40,335 nucleotides of DNA from Candidatus Bathyarchaeota archaeon (GTDB lineage Archaea > Thermoproteota > Bathyarchaeia > TCS64). The notes under the pieces were generated by a model, which saw only the letters and a program-made list of their open reading frames with translations, did no database searches and was not told where the DNA came from. A program made the position numbers and the translations under genes. Positions 25,746-32,497 of the stretch are shown one piece after another. The stretch spans positions 1-40,335 of the forward strand of contig JADHWM010000013.1 of the NCBI GenBank assembly GCA_016783485.1, read 5' to 3'. Numbering within the stretch: the first letter of the stretch is position 1; every line of letters starts with the position of its first letter.

Positions 25746-26366
25746 CTAACCAATCAGTAGAATTGCCACGATCAATCCATAGATGGCTAGACCTTCGCCG
25801 AGGGCAACGAAGAGCAGAGACCAGATCGAGAGCTCCGGCTTCGCTATCAACATCTCGGAGCCCGACTTCACGGCCGTCATGATGCACAGGGCGGCCGCGA
25901 ATGCGGAACCGATCATAGTCAGAGCTCCCATCAGAAGCCCCCAAGCAGAATCAGGTATCATAACACTTTCACCTCCTCCACCGATCAATATGAAAATTAT
26001 GCTGAAGAAAATCACAACTGTCGTTATCTTCCCCCACGAGCCCAGGTTGTCCAGCGCCGCTATAATGGTCTTTTCATTCCCGCCGCCACCAGTGATCGAG
26101 ACCACTAGAATCAATCCCAAGATGATCATCACGCCCATGAGCAGAGTCAACATAGGAGAGACCGTATCCATCAACAGCATCTGCCCTCCAAGGAACCCGT
26201 AGAAGATGATCAAGACCCCTATAAGATTGAGGGAAACTCCCCAGACCGAGGCCCTGCCCTTCTCACCCGTCGTTGAAGCGTTTATGGTGGCGCCTTGAAC
26301 CATGCACCAAGCAGCAGCTATGATGGAAGCAGCAAACGTGATTGCCACAGGTATAAGGTCAGCCAT
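25746..26366 (-). CDS. atpK: A-type ATP synthase rotor ring subunit K (c)
   Basis: 206 residues from ATG 26366, chosen because GAGGT lies 7 bases upstream and a hydrophobic helix follows at once; upstream residues are polar. About six helices are visible, so the protein is larger than a one-hairpin c subunit (about 80 residues). The last hairpin is canonical: a Gly/Ala-rich helix and then SLLFVALGEGLAIYGLIVA with the ion-binding Glu191. The first hairpin keeps the IYG-like FYG but has Val51 at the Glu position, and the middle pair has no membrane carboxylate. One carboxylate per six helices would lower the ions moved per turn. It lies downstream of atpI. Confidence 0.88.
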   Translation of the reverse strand: MADLIPVAITFAASIIAAAWCMVQGATINASTTGEKGRASVWGVSLNLIGVLIIFYGFLGGQMLLMDTVSPMLTLLMGVMIILGLILVVSITGGGGNEKTIIAALDNLGSWGKITTVVIFFSIIFILIGGGGESVMIPDSAWGLLMGALTMIGSAFAAALCIMTAVKSGSEMLIAKPELSIWSLLFVALGEGLAIYGLIVAILLIG

Positions 26367-26403
26367 ATTCACAACCTCTGTGAAAGGCGCAGCATGTGAG
26401 AGA

Positions 26404-26412
26404 AATTTATTG
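26404..26412 (-). promoter_or_regulatory. Possible atpK promoter
   Basis: CAATAAATT on the minus strand, about 41 bases before the atpK ATG, is TATA-like and would leave a leader of about 16 bases that includes GAGGT. The 144-base gap after atpI and this element suggest that atpK can be expressed separately, as is useful for a subunit needed in many copies. An inverted pair CTCTGTGAAA (26376-26385) and TTTCACAGAG (26473-26482) flanks it. Confidence 0.35.
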
Positions 26413-26510
26413 ACGTCATTTGTTACTTTCCACCTTTTTCTCGTTACAATGCCCAAATCAGAATATAACTCTTTTCACAGAGTGTAATGAATAAAAAAGG
26501 GATATTCAGG

Positions 26511-28445
26511 TCAGGATTTGTTTATCCTGAACCTGTATGGTCTGAACGGCACTCCGCCTCCGTGATAGAACTTGCCCATGAACTCGTAGTAGAGCAGTCT
26601 CAGGGACTGTACGCCGCTCGACATGAACTCGAAGCTCATCGCGATGAGGTTCATCAGGATGAGGCTTGGGATAGTTCCCATGAAACCGGACAGCTGGTGA
26701 GCCGCGCCTGCCAGGCTGGCGTGGGCGAGTGCGAAGGCGACGATACGGAGGAAGGAGAAGAGGTTGGCGAGCCCCTCGACGAAGGTCATGAGGAGCGCTC
26801 CCACTCCCTCGCCGACTACCTCTATGCCGAAATGTCCTCCCGCCACGGCGGCGATGATGGGCTCCATCATTGCGAGGAACATCCCGCCCAGCATGACGTA
26901 GAAGCCCCAGTAGCCCATGGTGCCCATGAAGTCGCTGGTCCTGATGAACTCGAACACGGACAGGGACAGTCCCAAGACGTAGAGTATCATGCCGAGGCCG
27001 TGCATCCCGAGGACGCCCCACTTGTGCCCCGCCTTCCACTGGTTGATGGCGCCGAGGACGAGGCCGAATATGATCTCGACCGTAGCGATCTTGAACACCC
27101 ACTTCATCAGCGTCGTCGTCTCGTGGATGGGGTTCGGCATGAACTGGTTATGGTGGAACAGGAGCCCCTCCACGAGGAAGATCGAGTCGTAGCCTATGCC
27201 GAAGAGTATGGCGAATATACCCATGGGTATGAAGAGCGTCCCCAGCTTCGACATCATGCCCCGCTTGTACTTCCGGGAAACTAGTAGCCCTGCAATTAAG
27301 AATATAGCCCCCTGCCCTATGTCGCCGTACATGAGGCCGAATTGAAAGCTGAAGACGAGGATCGTGATGTACATCGGGTTAATCTCGTTGGCTGCTGGCC
27401 ATCCGCGGAGGGAGGTCAGTTTCCAAGCAGGCTGAAGGAACGAGGGCATCTTCGGTTCGGGAGTAGGGATTGAATGGTCATCGTGCCCGGGGTCCTCGTA
27501 CTCCAGGTAGAACAGTTCCCCCGTCTTCTCCTGCAGATCGTTTATGACCTTATCCAGTGTGTGCACATTATCTTCGTGAATCCATCCTTGGATGACGCTG
27601 ATCACATTCGTCCTGAGGACGGGGACCGATTCGTCGGACAGTATCCTGAGCATCTGGTCCAGGAACTTGGCGTTTCCCAGCACGGGGGAGTACTCCGCCT
27701 TTATCTGCCCGTACTCAGCCTCGCCCTCTGTCAGGGCTTGGAGCTCCTGGGCCTCTTGCTCGTACTCCTTTATGACTTCCTCACGCCTCCCGGCATCGAT
27801 CGACAGGAGGATGTCCTGTGTGTTGAGCACCTCGAAGATGTCCTTCACTTCGAATATGAGGAAGATGGTCTCGACCCACTCCCTCCTCTCCTCGGGGCCG
27901 AAAACGAAGACGTACCCCTTATCAGATGAAAACTCGACTACCTTCGAGCTTAAATCCTCGAACCTCTCGAGGTACTCATTCAGGCGTTGTTGGATGCTGA
28001 GATCGGCCAACCCCACTGTGAGGCACTTCTTCAGCTCCTCCGGTTCGAGCGCCTTCAGGCTCTCCAACCGCAGCTTTGTCTCTACAAGCTTCTTTTCTCC
28101 CTCTTCCCGCCTTGCGTCGACTTCCTTTATTTTCTCCTGAACTTCTCGGAATTTGGCGAGAAAATCATCCACTGTTGCCGCTGGATCTTCGGTGAACTCC
28201 CTCAACTCATCAGTTTCGAGATCCATGTCTTCCAGTTCGAGTATAGTTGATTCTTCAAGGGCCTTGTATTCGTCTTGGAATTTCTCGTAGAGGCCCTTGA
28301 AATCTACGATCCTCTCCCCGGTCTTCCTCAGCCGTTCAACATCCACACCGCCCACGGCCTTCAGCTGGGCAACTCTCGCCACACCTAGTTCTCTAGTAAT
28401 CTGGTGCTCGTACTCCGGGGGAGTAATGATCGTGAACTTCTTCAT
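26511..28445 (-). CDS. atpI: A-type ATP synthase subunit I (a)
   Basis: 644 residues from ATG 28445 (a TTG at 28448 is the only alternative). The N-terminal half (about 1-330) is a soluble, coiled-coil-rich arm that binds the peripheral stalks; the C-terminal half has about eight membrane helices forming the ion half-channels. The key Arg lies in SGVQSLRLLYYEFMGKFYHG near the end, with HASLAGAAHQLSG just before. It is transcribed toward atpK and against the other ATPase genes; in most archaea I and K precede E-C-F-A-B-D on the same strand. Confidence 0.95.
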   Translation of the reverse strand: MKKFTIITPPEYEHQITRELGVARVAQLKAVGGVDVERLRKTGERIVDFKGLYEKFQDEYKALEESTILELEDMDLETDELREFTEDPAATVDDFLAKFREVQEKIKEVDARREEGEKKLVETKLRLESLKALEPEELKKCLTVGLADLSIQQRLNEYLERFEDLSSKVVEFSSDKGYVFVFGPEERREWVETIFLIFEVKDIFEVLNTQDILLSIDAGRREEVIKEYEQEAQELQALTEGEAEYGQIKAEYSPVLGNAKFLDQMLRILSDESVPVLRTNVISVIQGWIHEDNVHTLDKVINDLQEKTGELFYLEYEDPGHDDHSIPTPEPKMPSFLQPAWKLTSLRGWPAANEINPMYITILVFSFQFGLMYGDIGQGAIFLIAGLLVSRKYKRGMMSKLGTLFIPMGIFAILFGIGYDSIFLVEGLLFHHNQFMPNPIHETTTLMKWVFKIATVEIIFGLVLGAINQWKAGHKWGVLGMHGLGMILYVLGLSLSVFEFIRTSDFMGTMGYWGFYVMLGGMFLAMMEPIIAAVAGGHFGIEVVGEGVGALLMTFVEGLANLFSFLRIVAFALAHASLAGAAHQLSGFMGTIPSLILMNLIAMSFEFMSSGVQSLRLLYYEFMGKFYHGGGVPFRPYRFRINKS

Positions 28446-28456
28446 CAAGATGAATC

Positions 28457-28486
28457 AATATCAAACCCTTCGTTTGATATTAAAGT
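28457..28486 (-). promoter_or_regulatory. atpI promoter with perfect inverted repeat
   Basis: AATATCAAAC-CCTTC-GTTTGATATT at 28457-28481 is a perfect 10-bp inverted repeat with a 5-base centre. Its distal arm overlaps the minus-strand TATA-like CTTTAATATC (28477-28486), and its proximal arm lies near the expected transcription start, about 20 bases before the atpI ATG. A bound regulator here would block the promoter; alternatively it folds as an mRNA leader hairpin. Confidence 0.5.
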
Positions 28487-28589
28487 TTTTTTAGTTGACA
28501 TCTCCTCTAATTTCCGCTCTGGTAAAAACGGCGCCGTCACTGCATGAATAAAGATCGTAGACGGACGGTAAAACGCCACACTATTTGGT

Positions 28590-28808
28590 TTATAAAACGT
28601 CGATTTTTTTCTTGATCCATCGAACTAGGAGCACGTACTGGAGCATTAATAAGAAGATTATCGGTAGTGCAGTCCCTATCATGTGTGGGAACCTCCAATA
28701 TATGAGGAGCATCGAGATTCCCATACCCACAACGGGCAGCATGAGGACGGCTAACAACAGGTTTCTCTTCTGCTTTATCGCCTCTACGTGGTTGGTGTCG
28801 CCACTCAT
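28590..28808 (-). CDS. Small two-helix membrane protein
   Basis: 72 residues from ATG 28808; an ATG at 28826 lies only about 12 bases from the TATA element and is less likely to be transcribed. Two membrane helices (about 16-36 and 44-64) are joined by the short polar turn YWRFPHM, and the C-terminus is basic (RWIKKKIDVL). No known family is recognised. Two damaged relatives of it occur at 31296-31420 and 32217-32410, so it belongs to a small local family. It is preceded by the CBS and AsnC-type genes on the same strand but has its own TATA box. Confidence 0.7.
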   Translation of the reverse strand: MSGDTNHVEAIKQKRNLLLAVLMLPVVGMGISMLLIYWRFPHMIGTALPIIFLLMLQYVLLVRWIKKKIDVL

Positions 28809-28825
28809 TTCCACTGAAGCTCCCA

Positions 28826-28842
28826 TACACGTGTAAATAAAT
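28826..28842 (-). promoter_or_regulatory. Promoter with TACACGTGTA palindrome
   Basis: TTTATTTA on the minus strand (28835-28842) is a good TATA box for the two-helix protein, and the perfect 10-bp palindrome TACACGTGTA (28826-28835) touches its downstream edge, between TATA and the expected start near 28813. That is a classic archaeal repressor site position. The regulator is unknown. Confidence 0.45.
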
Positions 28843-28861
28843 GATGTGCTCGGCTCATCGA

Positions 28862-29299
28862 CTACTCGCGCCTGCGTAGTAGTGAGCTGAAAGATCCAAT
28901 AGAGGCTATGGAGATGCCTCTAGTGACGTCACGCTCGGACACGACTCCCTCGAGGGCGTCTCCATCCATGACCACCAGCTGCGTGATCGAGTGCTCCCTC
29001 ATCTTCCTCATCGCCTCGAGGATGTTGACGTCCTTACCGATGGTTATCAGCGGCTTCGACATGATGTCCTTGACCTTTATCTCGCAGGGGTCCAAGCACA
29101 GCGCTACGAGCTTGCGGATGATGTCGCGTTTGGTTACGATTCCGACAGGCGCCCCCCTCTCGACGACGATGACGCTCCCGATATCCTTTCCCGCCATCAG
29201 GAGGGCCGCGTCCCTTACGTTGACCTCCGCGTCCACTGTGATTGCGGGGGAGGCCATGATGTCCGAGGCGACGGAGGGGAACTTCTCCAGCTTTCTCAC
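28862..29299 (-). CDS. Two-CBS-domain protein
   Basis: 145 residues made of two CBS repeats: about 13-67 (DIMASPAITVDAEVNVRDAA ... GIVTKRDIIRK) and 77-132 (DIMSKPLITIGKDVNILEAM ... GVVSERDVTRG). Such pairs form a Bateman module that binds adenine nucleotides or similar ligands and reports energy state. No catalytic or DNA-binding domain is attached, so it probably acts on a partner. The start is GTG, one base after the stop of the AsnC-type gene, so the two are co-translated and may act together. Confidence 0.9.
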   Translation of the reverse strand: MRKLEKFPSVASDIMASPAITVDAEVNVRDAALLMAGKDIGSVIVVERGAPVGIVTKRDIIRKLVALCLDPCEIKVKDIMSKPLITIGKDVNILEAMRKMREHSITQLVVMDGDALEGVVSERDVTRGISIASIGSFSSLLRRRE

Positions 29300-29300
29300 C

Positions 29301-29558
29301 TCATCCCTTTACCATATCCTTAGGCCTGGCCTCCAGGAGGGTTGTCGTGGAGGCGACACCGGATATCGTCCTGAGCTTGTTGAAAACGAAGTTGTCCAGG
29401 TCCCCCAGCGATTCAGACCCGACCTTGATGATCAGGTCGTACTCGCCGTAGGTGATGATGACATCTTTGACCTCACCGAAGGTCTGGACAGTCTCGTAGA
29501 CCTCCTTGTCCTGTGCCGGGTGCACCCGGATCAATGTATAACTGATCAACATCTTCAT
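29301..29558 (-). CDS. Stand-alone AsnC/Lrp ligand-binding (RAM) domain
   Basis: 85 residues that match only the C-terminal ligand-binding and oligomerising domain of Lrp/AsnC regulators: a beta-alpha-beta-beta-alpha-beta fold beginning SYTLIRVHPAQDKEVYETVQ, then the GEYDLIIKVG core and a final strand with TTTLLEARP. There is no helix-turn-helix, so it cannot bind DNA by itself. Such proteins form mixed oligomers with full-length relatives or sense small molecules. It leads a two-gene unit with the CBS protein. Confidence 0.88.
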   Translation of the reverse strand: MKMLISYTLIRVHPAQDKEVYETVQTFGEVKDVIITYGEYDLIIKVGSESLGDLDNFVFNKLRTISGVASTTTLLEARPKDMVKG

Positions 29559-29641
29559 ATCCTCTGATCCTTTGTTTTCTTAAATCTTTGTTGATGGTTG
29601 ATGAATAAAAAGGGGTAGGAGGCAATCCCCTATACCTGGCT

Positions 29642-29920
29642 CTATCCTGCTAGGCTCTTTATGGTCGCGGTGATCTCTTGGAGCCCCAGCTTGTCCAGCG
29701 TCGAGTAGGTCTCCTCCGCGTCCACCATTAGAGAGGCCTCCATAAGCGTCGTTAGCCCGGTCACCGTCGCAAGTTGGTCCTGACGCCACAGGTAGATTAC
29801 CTTCTTCGCCAACTCGGCAGGGACGGCGTTCTTGTCCTTGGTACTAAGCACTATGTTCACAAGGTTCTTTGACAGGTCCCCGAGCAACGAACTGGGTATG
29901 TTCTCAACAGCTTTCTCCAT
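29642..29920 (-). CDS. Unknown 92-residue helical protein
   Basis: 92 residues, predicted all-helical, with no membrane segment and no Cys. It runs from MEKAVENIPSSLLGDLSKNL to LGLQEITATIKSLAG. A TATA-like ATATATACA at 29954-29963 would start transcription near 29932, leaving a short leader. Codon use matches the neighbours, which supports a real gene. I do not recognise the family; a small regulatory or scaffold protein is only a guess. Confidence 0.65.
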   Translation of the reverse strand: MEKAVENIPSSLLGDLSKNLVNIVLSTKDKNAVPAELAKKVIYLWRQDQLATVTGLTTLMEASLMVDAEETYSTLDKLGLQEITATIKSLAG

Positions 29921-30248
29921 ATCTCTAAACCTAAATTATGAAGTACTTACTGTGTATATATGAGAATCCTTAAAGAAAGCATAGAAAAACCCCTAAAAAC
30001 TAAAGAAATCAAGAGTAACATAAACGGAAATTGAAAAAAGAATTATGGTTTTTCGCCATTCTTGTATATTGATGTTAATAACTTGTTTCTGTGTAATTTA
30101 ATTTGATTTTAAAATGTTAATTAATTTAGGTCCTAGATTTTTGTTAAAATGCTATGTGTTTTTCTTTATTGATCTTTGTGTTTTCTTTAATTTTACTGTT
30201 GAAACTGGAAACCTTTTATAGTTTTCTAAGATCTTCTATCTGAGTGAT
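29921..30248. other. AT-rich spacer with two divergent promoters
   Basis: About 330 bases, very AT-rich, between the 92-residue gene (-) and the AsnC regulator (+). It holds a promoter at each edge. I see no ORF of note and no recognisable RNA gene in the middle. Confidence 0.5.
30213..30221 (+). promoter_or_regulatory. AsnC regulator promoter
   Basis: cttttatag with a purine-rich GAAACTGGAAA just upstream looks like a BRE-TATA pair. Transcription would begin near 30241, so the mRNA of the gene starting at 30249 would have a leader of only a few bases. Confidence 0.5.
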
Positions 30249-30695
30249 ATGTCTCTGGACATTCTAGATATGCAGGTCATAAAGTGCCTCACGGAGGACG
30301 GGAGGAGCACCTACCGAGAAATGGCCGAGGAGACCGGGGTCAGCGAGGCCACCGTCAAGAACCGGATAGACAAACTCATCGAGACCGGTGTAATAAAGAA
30401 GTTCACTGTGATGCTCGACTACCACCATCTGGGTCGGGCTATTAAGTCCTTCATAGGCCTGAAGGTGCTGCCCGCCAAGATCCAGGAGATCGTAGAACAC
30501 ATGAAGGCCCATCCCGACGTTTTTGTCCTCTACAGGACAAGTGGCGACGTGGACCTATTGTTCGAGGTGATCTTCGAGAAGATGGAGGATCTGAACGAGT
30601 TCCTGGAGACGGAGCTCGCACTTGACGGGATACTGGGGACCGTCGTCACCATCGTGATAGGGCCCTACAAGCGGTGCCCCTGGACGGGGCTCTAG
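30249..30695 (+). CDS. Lrp/AsnC family transcription regulator
   Basis: 148 residues: N-terminal helix-turn-helix (about 3-50: DILDMQVIKCLTEDGRSTYR, then the recognition helix VSEATVKNRIDKLIE) and a C-terminal RAM domain (about 62-140). These proteins form dimers and octamers and regulate amino-acid or energy metabolism genes, often including themselves. It could oligomerise with the DNA-binding-deficient RAM protein encoded 0.7 kb away; that is inference. Its 3' end overlaps the next, convergent gene by 4 bases. Confidence 0.92.
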   Translation: MSLDILDMQVIKCLTEDGRSTYREMAEETGVSEATVKNRIDKLIETGVIKKFTVMLDYHHLGRAIKSFIGLKVLPAKIQEIVEHMKAHPDVFVLYRTSGDVDLLFEVIFEKMEDLNEFLETELALDGILGTVVTIVIGPYKRCPWTGL

Positions 30696-31228
30696 CGCCA
30701 GGCGCCGAGCTTCGACTCGCCTGCGATGAAGACTATCAGCCCCTCCACCTTTGTGTGGTGCTCCTCCAGCTCCACGTTGAACATTGTCTCCAGGTAACCC
30801 CTCAGGTAGTTGGTGGGGACGGCGGAATACTCCACCTTGATCTCGTTCCCGACCTTGGTGAAGACCCCCCAACCCAAGTTCTCCAGCTCCTTCAGCACGA
30901 TCATCCAGTTGCCCGGCTTCGTAAGGTCGATGTCCCTGTACTCGGGCTTCAGGACCTTCCTCTTCATCGCTGTCATGTATCCACTTCTGTGTGTCTCCGA
31001 GTCAGTCAGCAGCTCGAAGAGGTCTAGGAGCATCCCTCTGTCCATGAGGATGATGCGGCTCTCACCTATCCTGTAGATGTCCGGCAGCCAGTCGTGCATG
31101 GAGAGCTTCTTGAACAGTATGAGGGCCTTCCTGACGGCTTCGTCCTTACTCTTTATGAACCTGGTTCTCTCGAGGAACTCGAGGTAGTTGTAAGTGTCGT
31201 CGTCTATCTCAAGAGTGATGGTCTTCAC
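30692..31228 (-). CDS. Ribbon-helix-helix-like protein with unknown C-terminal domain
   Basis: 178 residues. The first 45 (MKTITLEIDDDTYNYLEFLE, then a helix with SKDEAVRKALILFKKL) fit a ribbon-helix-helix DNA-binding fold. The rest is an alpha/beta domain that I do not recognise; it contains GNWMIVLKELENLGWGVFTK and an acidic, His-containing strand region (NVELEEHHTKVEGLIVFI). The start is GTG with GGGGATG upstream, and a TATA-like GTAATTTAC lies about 35 bases before it. A ligand-sensing repressor is the natural reading but is not shown. Confidence 0.7.
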   Translation of the reverse strand: MKTITLEIDDDTYNYLEFLERTRFIKSKDEAVRKALILFKKLSMHDWLPDIYRIGESRIILMDRGMLLDLFELLTDSETHRSGYMTAMKRKVLKPEYRDIDLTKPGNWMIVLKELENLGWGVFTKVGNEIKVEYSAVPTNYLRGYLETMFNVELEEHHTKVEGLIVFIAGESKLGAWR

Positions 31229-31295
31229 ATGGCATCCCCAATAAGAGTATGCAGGGCTGTAAATTACTTCCTGTTCCTTGCTGCGGATGGCCCGA

Positions 31296-31566
31296 CTAGC
31301 TGACCTGTTTCTCCAGCATGGCGTCTATATTGTCGTTGATCCACTTGACGAGGAGCAGGTACTGCGCCATGATTACGACGATTATGGGGATGGCTATCAG
31401 AACATTTGTATCCCTCTCGACGCCCTCGACCTTCCTAGGGTCCCGGTAGGTGGGGAAGTACATCATCCTGTATGGGTCGTCGTTTAGGTTGGTCAGGGGC
31501 TAGCTCCTCTCCGTACTTGTAGGCTGTGAGGTAGACGACTTTTGCGTCCTTGAAGGCCTCAGCCAT
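31296..31566 (-). pseudogene. Chimeric pseudogene: split-barrel start, two-helix end
   Basis: The upstream part reads MAEAFKDAKVVYLTAYKYGEE and then, after a one-base frame change near 31500, LTNLNDDPYRMMYFPTYRDP and RKVEGVERDTNVLIAIP; this follows the intact split-barrel protein at 32498-32908 (FKEARMVYLTTFRDGEE ... KVEDIKEDPKVLITFP). It then runs into PIIVVIMAQYLLLVKWINDN and ID, which follows the end of the two-helix protein at 28590-28808 (PIIFLLMLQYVLLVRWIKKKID). The switch falls inside VLIAIP, which both parents resemble. The frame change and missing domains make it a pseudogene. Confidence 0.65.
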
Positions 31567-31606
31567 GCCTCTATCGAATTTATTGGCATCAGAAACTTTC
31601 CACGAT

Positions 31607-31616
31607 ATTATATAAT
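31607..31616. promoter_or_regulatory. Palindromic TATA, zinc-ribbon gene and pseudogene
   Basis: ATTATATAAT is a symmetrical TATA box. On the plus strand it would serve the zinc-ribbon gene (start near 31672); on the minus strand it points to the chimeric pseudogene, whose split-barrel parent has a comparable promoter distance. Confidence 0.45.
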
Positions 31617-31671
31617 GTTGTGTCAGGACCCAAAGAGTTATCCTCGGTTGAGTCCCACCAAAACTGCAGAG

Positions 31672-31851
31672 ATGTCAGGGAAGTCTTGTGCCGTCTGCGG
31701 AAAAATTCTGGACGATACCGAGATCAGGATCAACGAACGAAAACTCGGCTCCAGGAGGACGAATCCCCGGTATCTCTGCAGAGAGTGCCGTAAGAAGGAA
31801 TACAACAACTACACGGAATCGATACAGAGAGTGATTGATAAAAAGTTGTAA
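31672..31851 (+). CDS. Small zinc-ribbon protein
   Basis: 59 residues from ATG 31672; an in-frame TTG at 31648 is possible. Two CX2C pairs are separated by about 30 residues: CAVCGKIL near the start and CRECRKKEY toward the end, with a basic middle (ERKLGSRRTNPRY). This is a treble-clef or zinc-ribbon of the kind found in archaeal nucleic-acid-binding and ribosome-associated proteins. The specific function is unknown. Confidence 0.65.
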   Translation: MSGKSCAVCGKILDDTEIRINERKLGSRRTNPRYLCRECRKKEYNNYTESIQRVIDKKL

Positions 31852-31863
31852 GATCTATTGCTT

Positions 31864-32410
31864 CTAGGGTAGTGGGCTCTCACTATGTACGGTCGCGTTG
31901 ATGATTGCCTCATCGCCCATCTCCATCGCAGGTCTCAGCGTCTCCTCGAGCCCCCGCAGCCTGTTCCTGAGGGTGACCTCTGTGGTCCCCGCGGCGGAGG
32001 CGACGTCCTTCTGGATCTTCTTGTCGTCCATCTCGATGCAGGCCATGTAGAGGGCCGCGGCTGCGATCCCCCTCGGATCTTTACCTGACAGGCCTTTCCT
32101 CTCCTTCGCCCTTCTGAGTATGTCGACTGCGTGCCTCTCGGTGGTCGGCCTCACATGGAGCTTGGAGGCGATGCCCGAGACGAACTTCATGGGGTCGTCG
32201 ATGGGCATCTTGGGTGAGGTAGTCGATTCCCTTGATCATGAAGATAAGATGGTGACGGTGTATTGGACAATGAGGAAGAAGGTCATCGCGACTACGATGA
32301 GCATGTTCTTGGGGGCCCTCCAGATAACGATGGGTATTACTGCGACCATGCCGATTGCGGGCATCATGAGCACCGCGATGAAGACTTATTTGTGCTTTTG
32401 AAGCCTTCAA
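31864..32410 (-). pseudogene. Chimeric pseudogene: two-helix protein joined to TFB C-terminus
   Basis: The upstream part (32390-32217) encodes VFIAVLMMPAIGMVAVIPIV, WRAPKN and a second helix ending VQYTV, a damaged relative of the two-helix protein at 28590-28808; at least two frame changes are needed, and the C-terminal MIKGIDYLTQ is in another frame. At 32212 it changes abruptly to the last cyclin repeat of TFB (MPIDDPMKFVSGIASKLHVR). Bases 31958-32212 match 33113-33367 of the intact TFB gene with about 14 differences in 255 and no indel by hand count. The 114-codon TFB part (ATG 32208) is still open and could be translated, with its own diverged tail. Confidence 0.7.
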
Positions 32411-32497
32411 AGAAAACGGCGGGCGCGCTCATCCCTAGCTATGCTCCAGGGGCCATTAAACGGGGAACCCGAAAAAAATTGGTCCATGAAGGAGGGG

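Noticed and set aside
26376-26482. Inverted pair CTCTGTGAAA and TTTCACAGAG as a mobile-element end pair
   Set aside because: The 87-base interior holds no gene and there are no flanking duplications; at most it is regulatory, or it is chance.
29921-30248. A non-coding RNA in the long AT-rich spacer
   Set aside because: The GC content is low throughout, and I found no convincing stem, box motif or tRNA-like fold; only promoters at each edge are supported.
31278-31487. A 69-codon plus-strand ORF
   Set aside because: It lies antisense to the chimeric pseudogene, whose minus-strand reading matches known neighbours, so this is a shadow.
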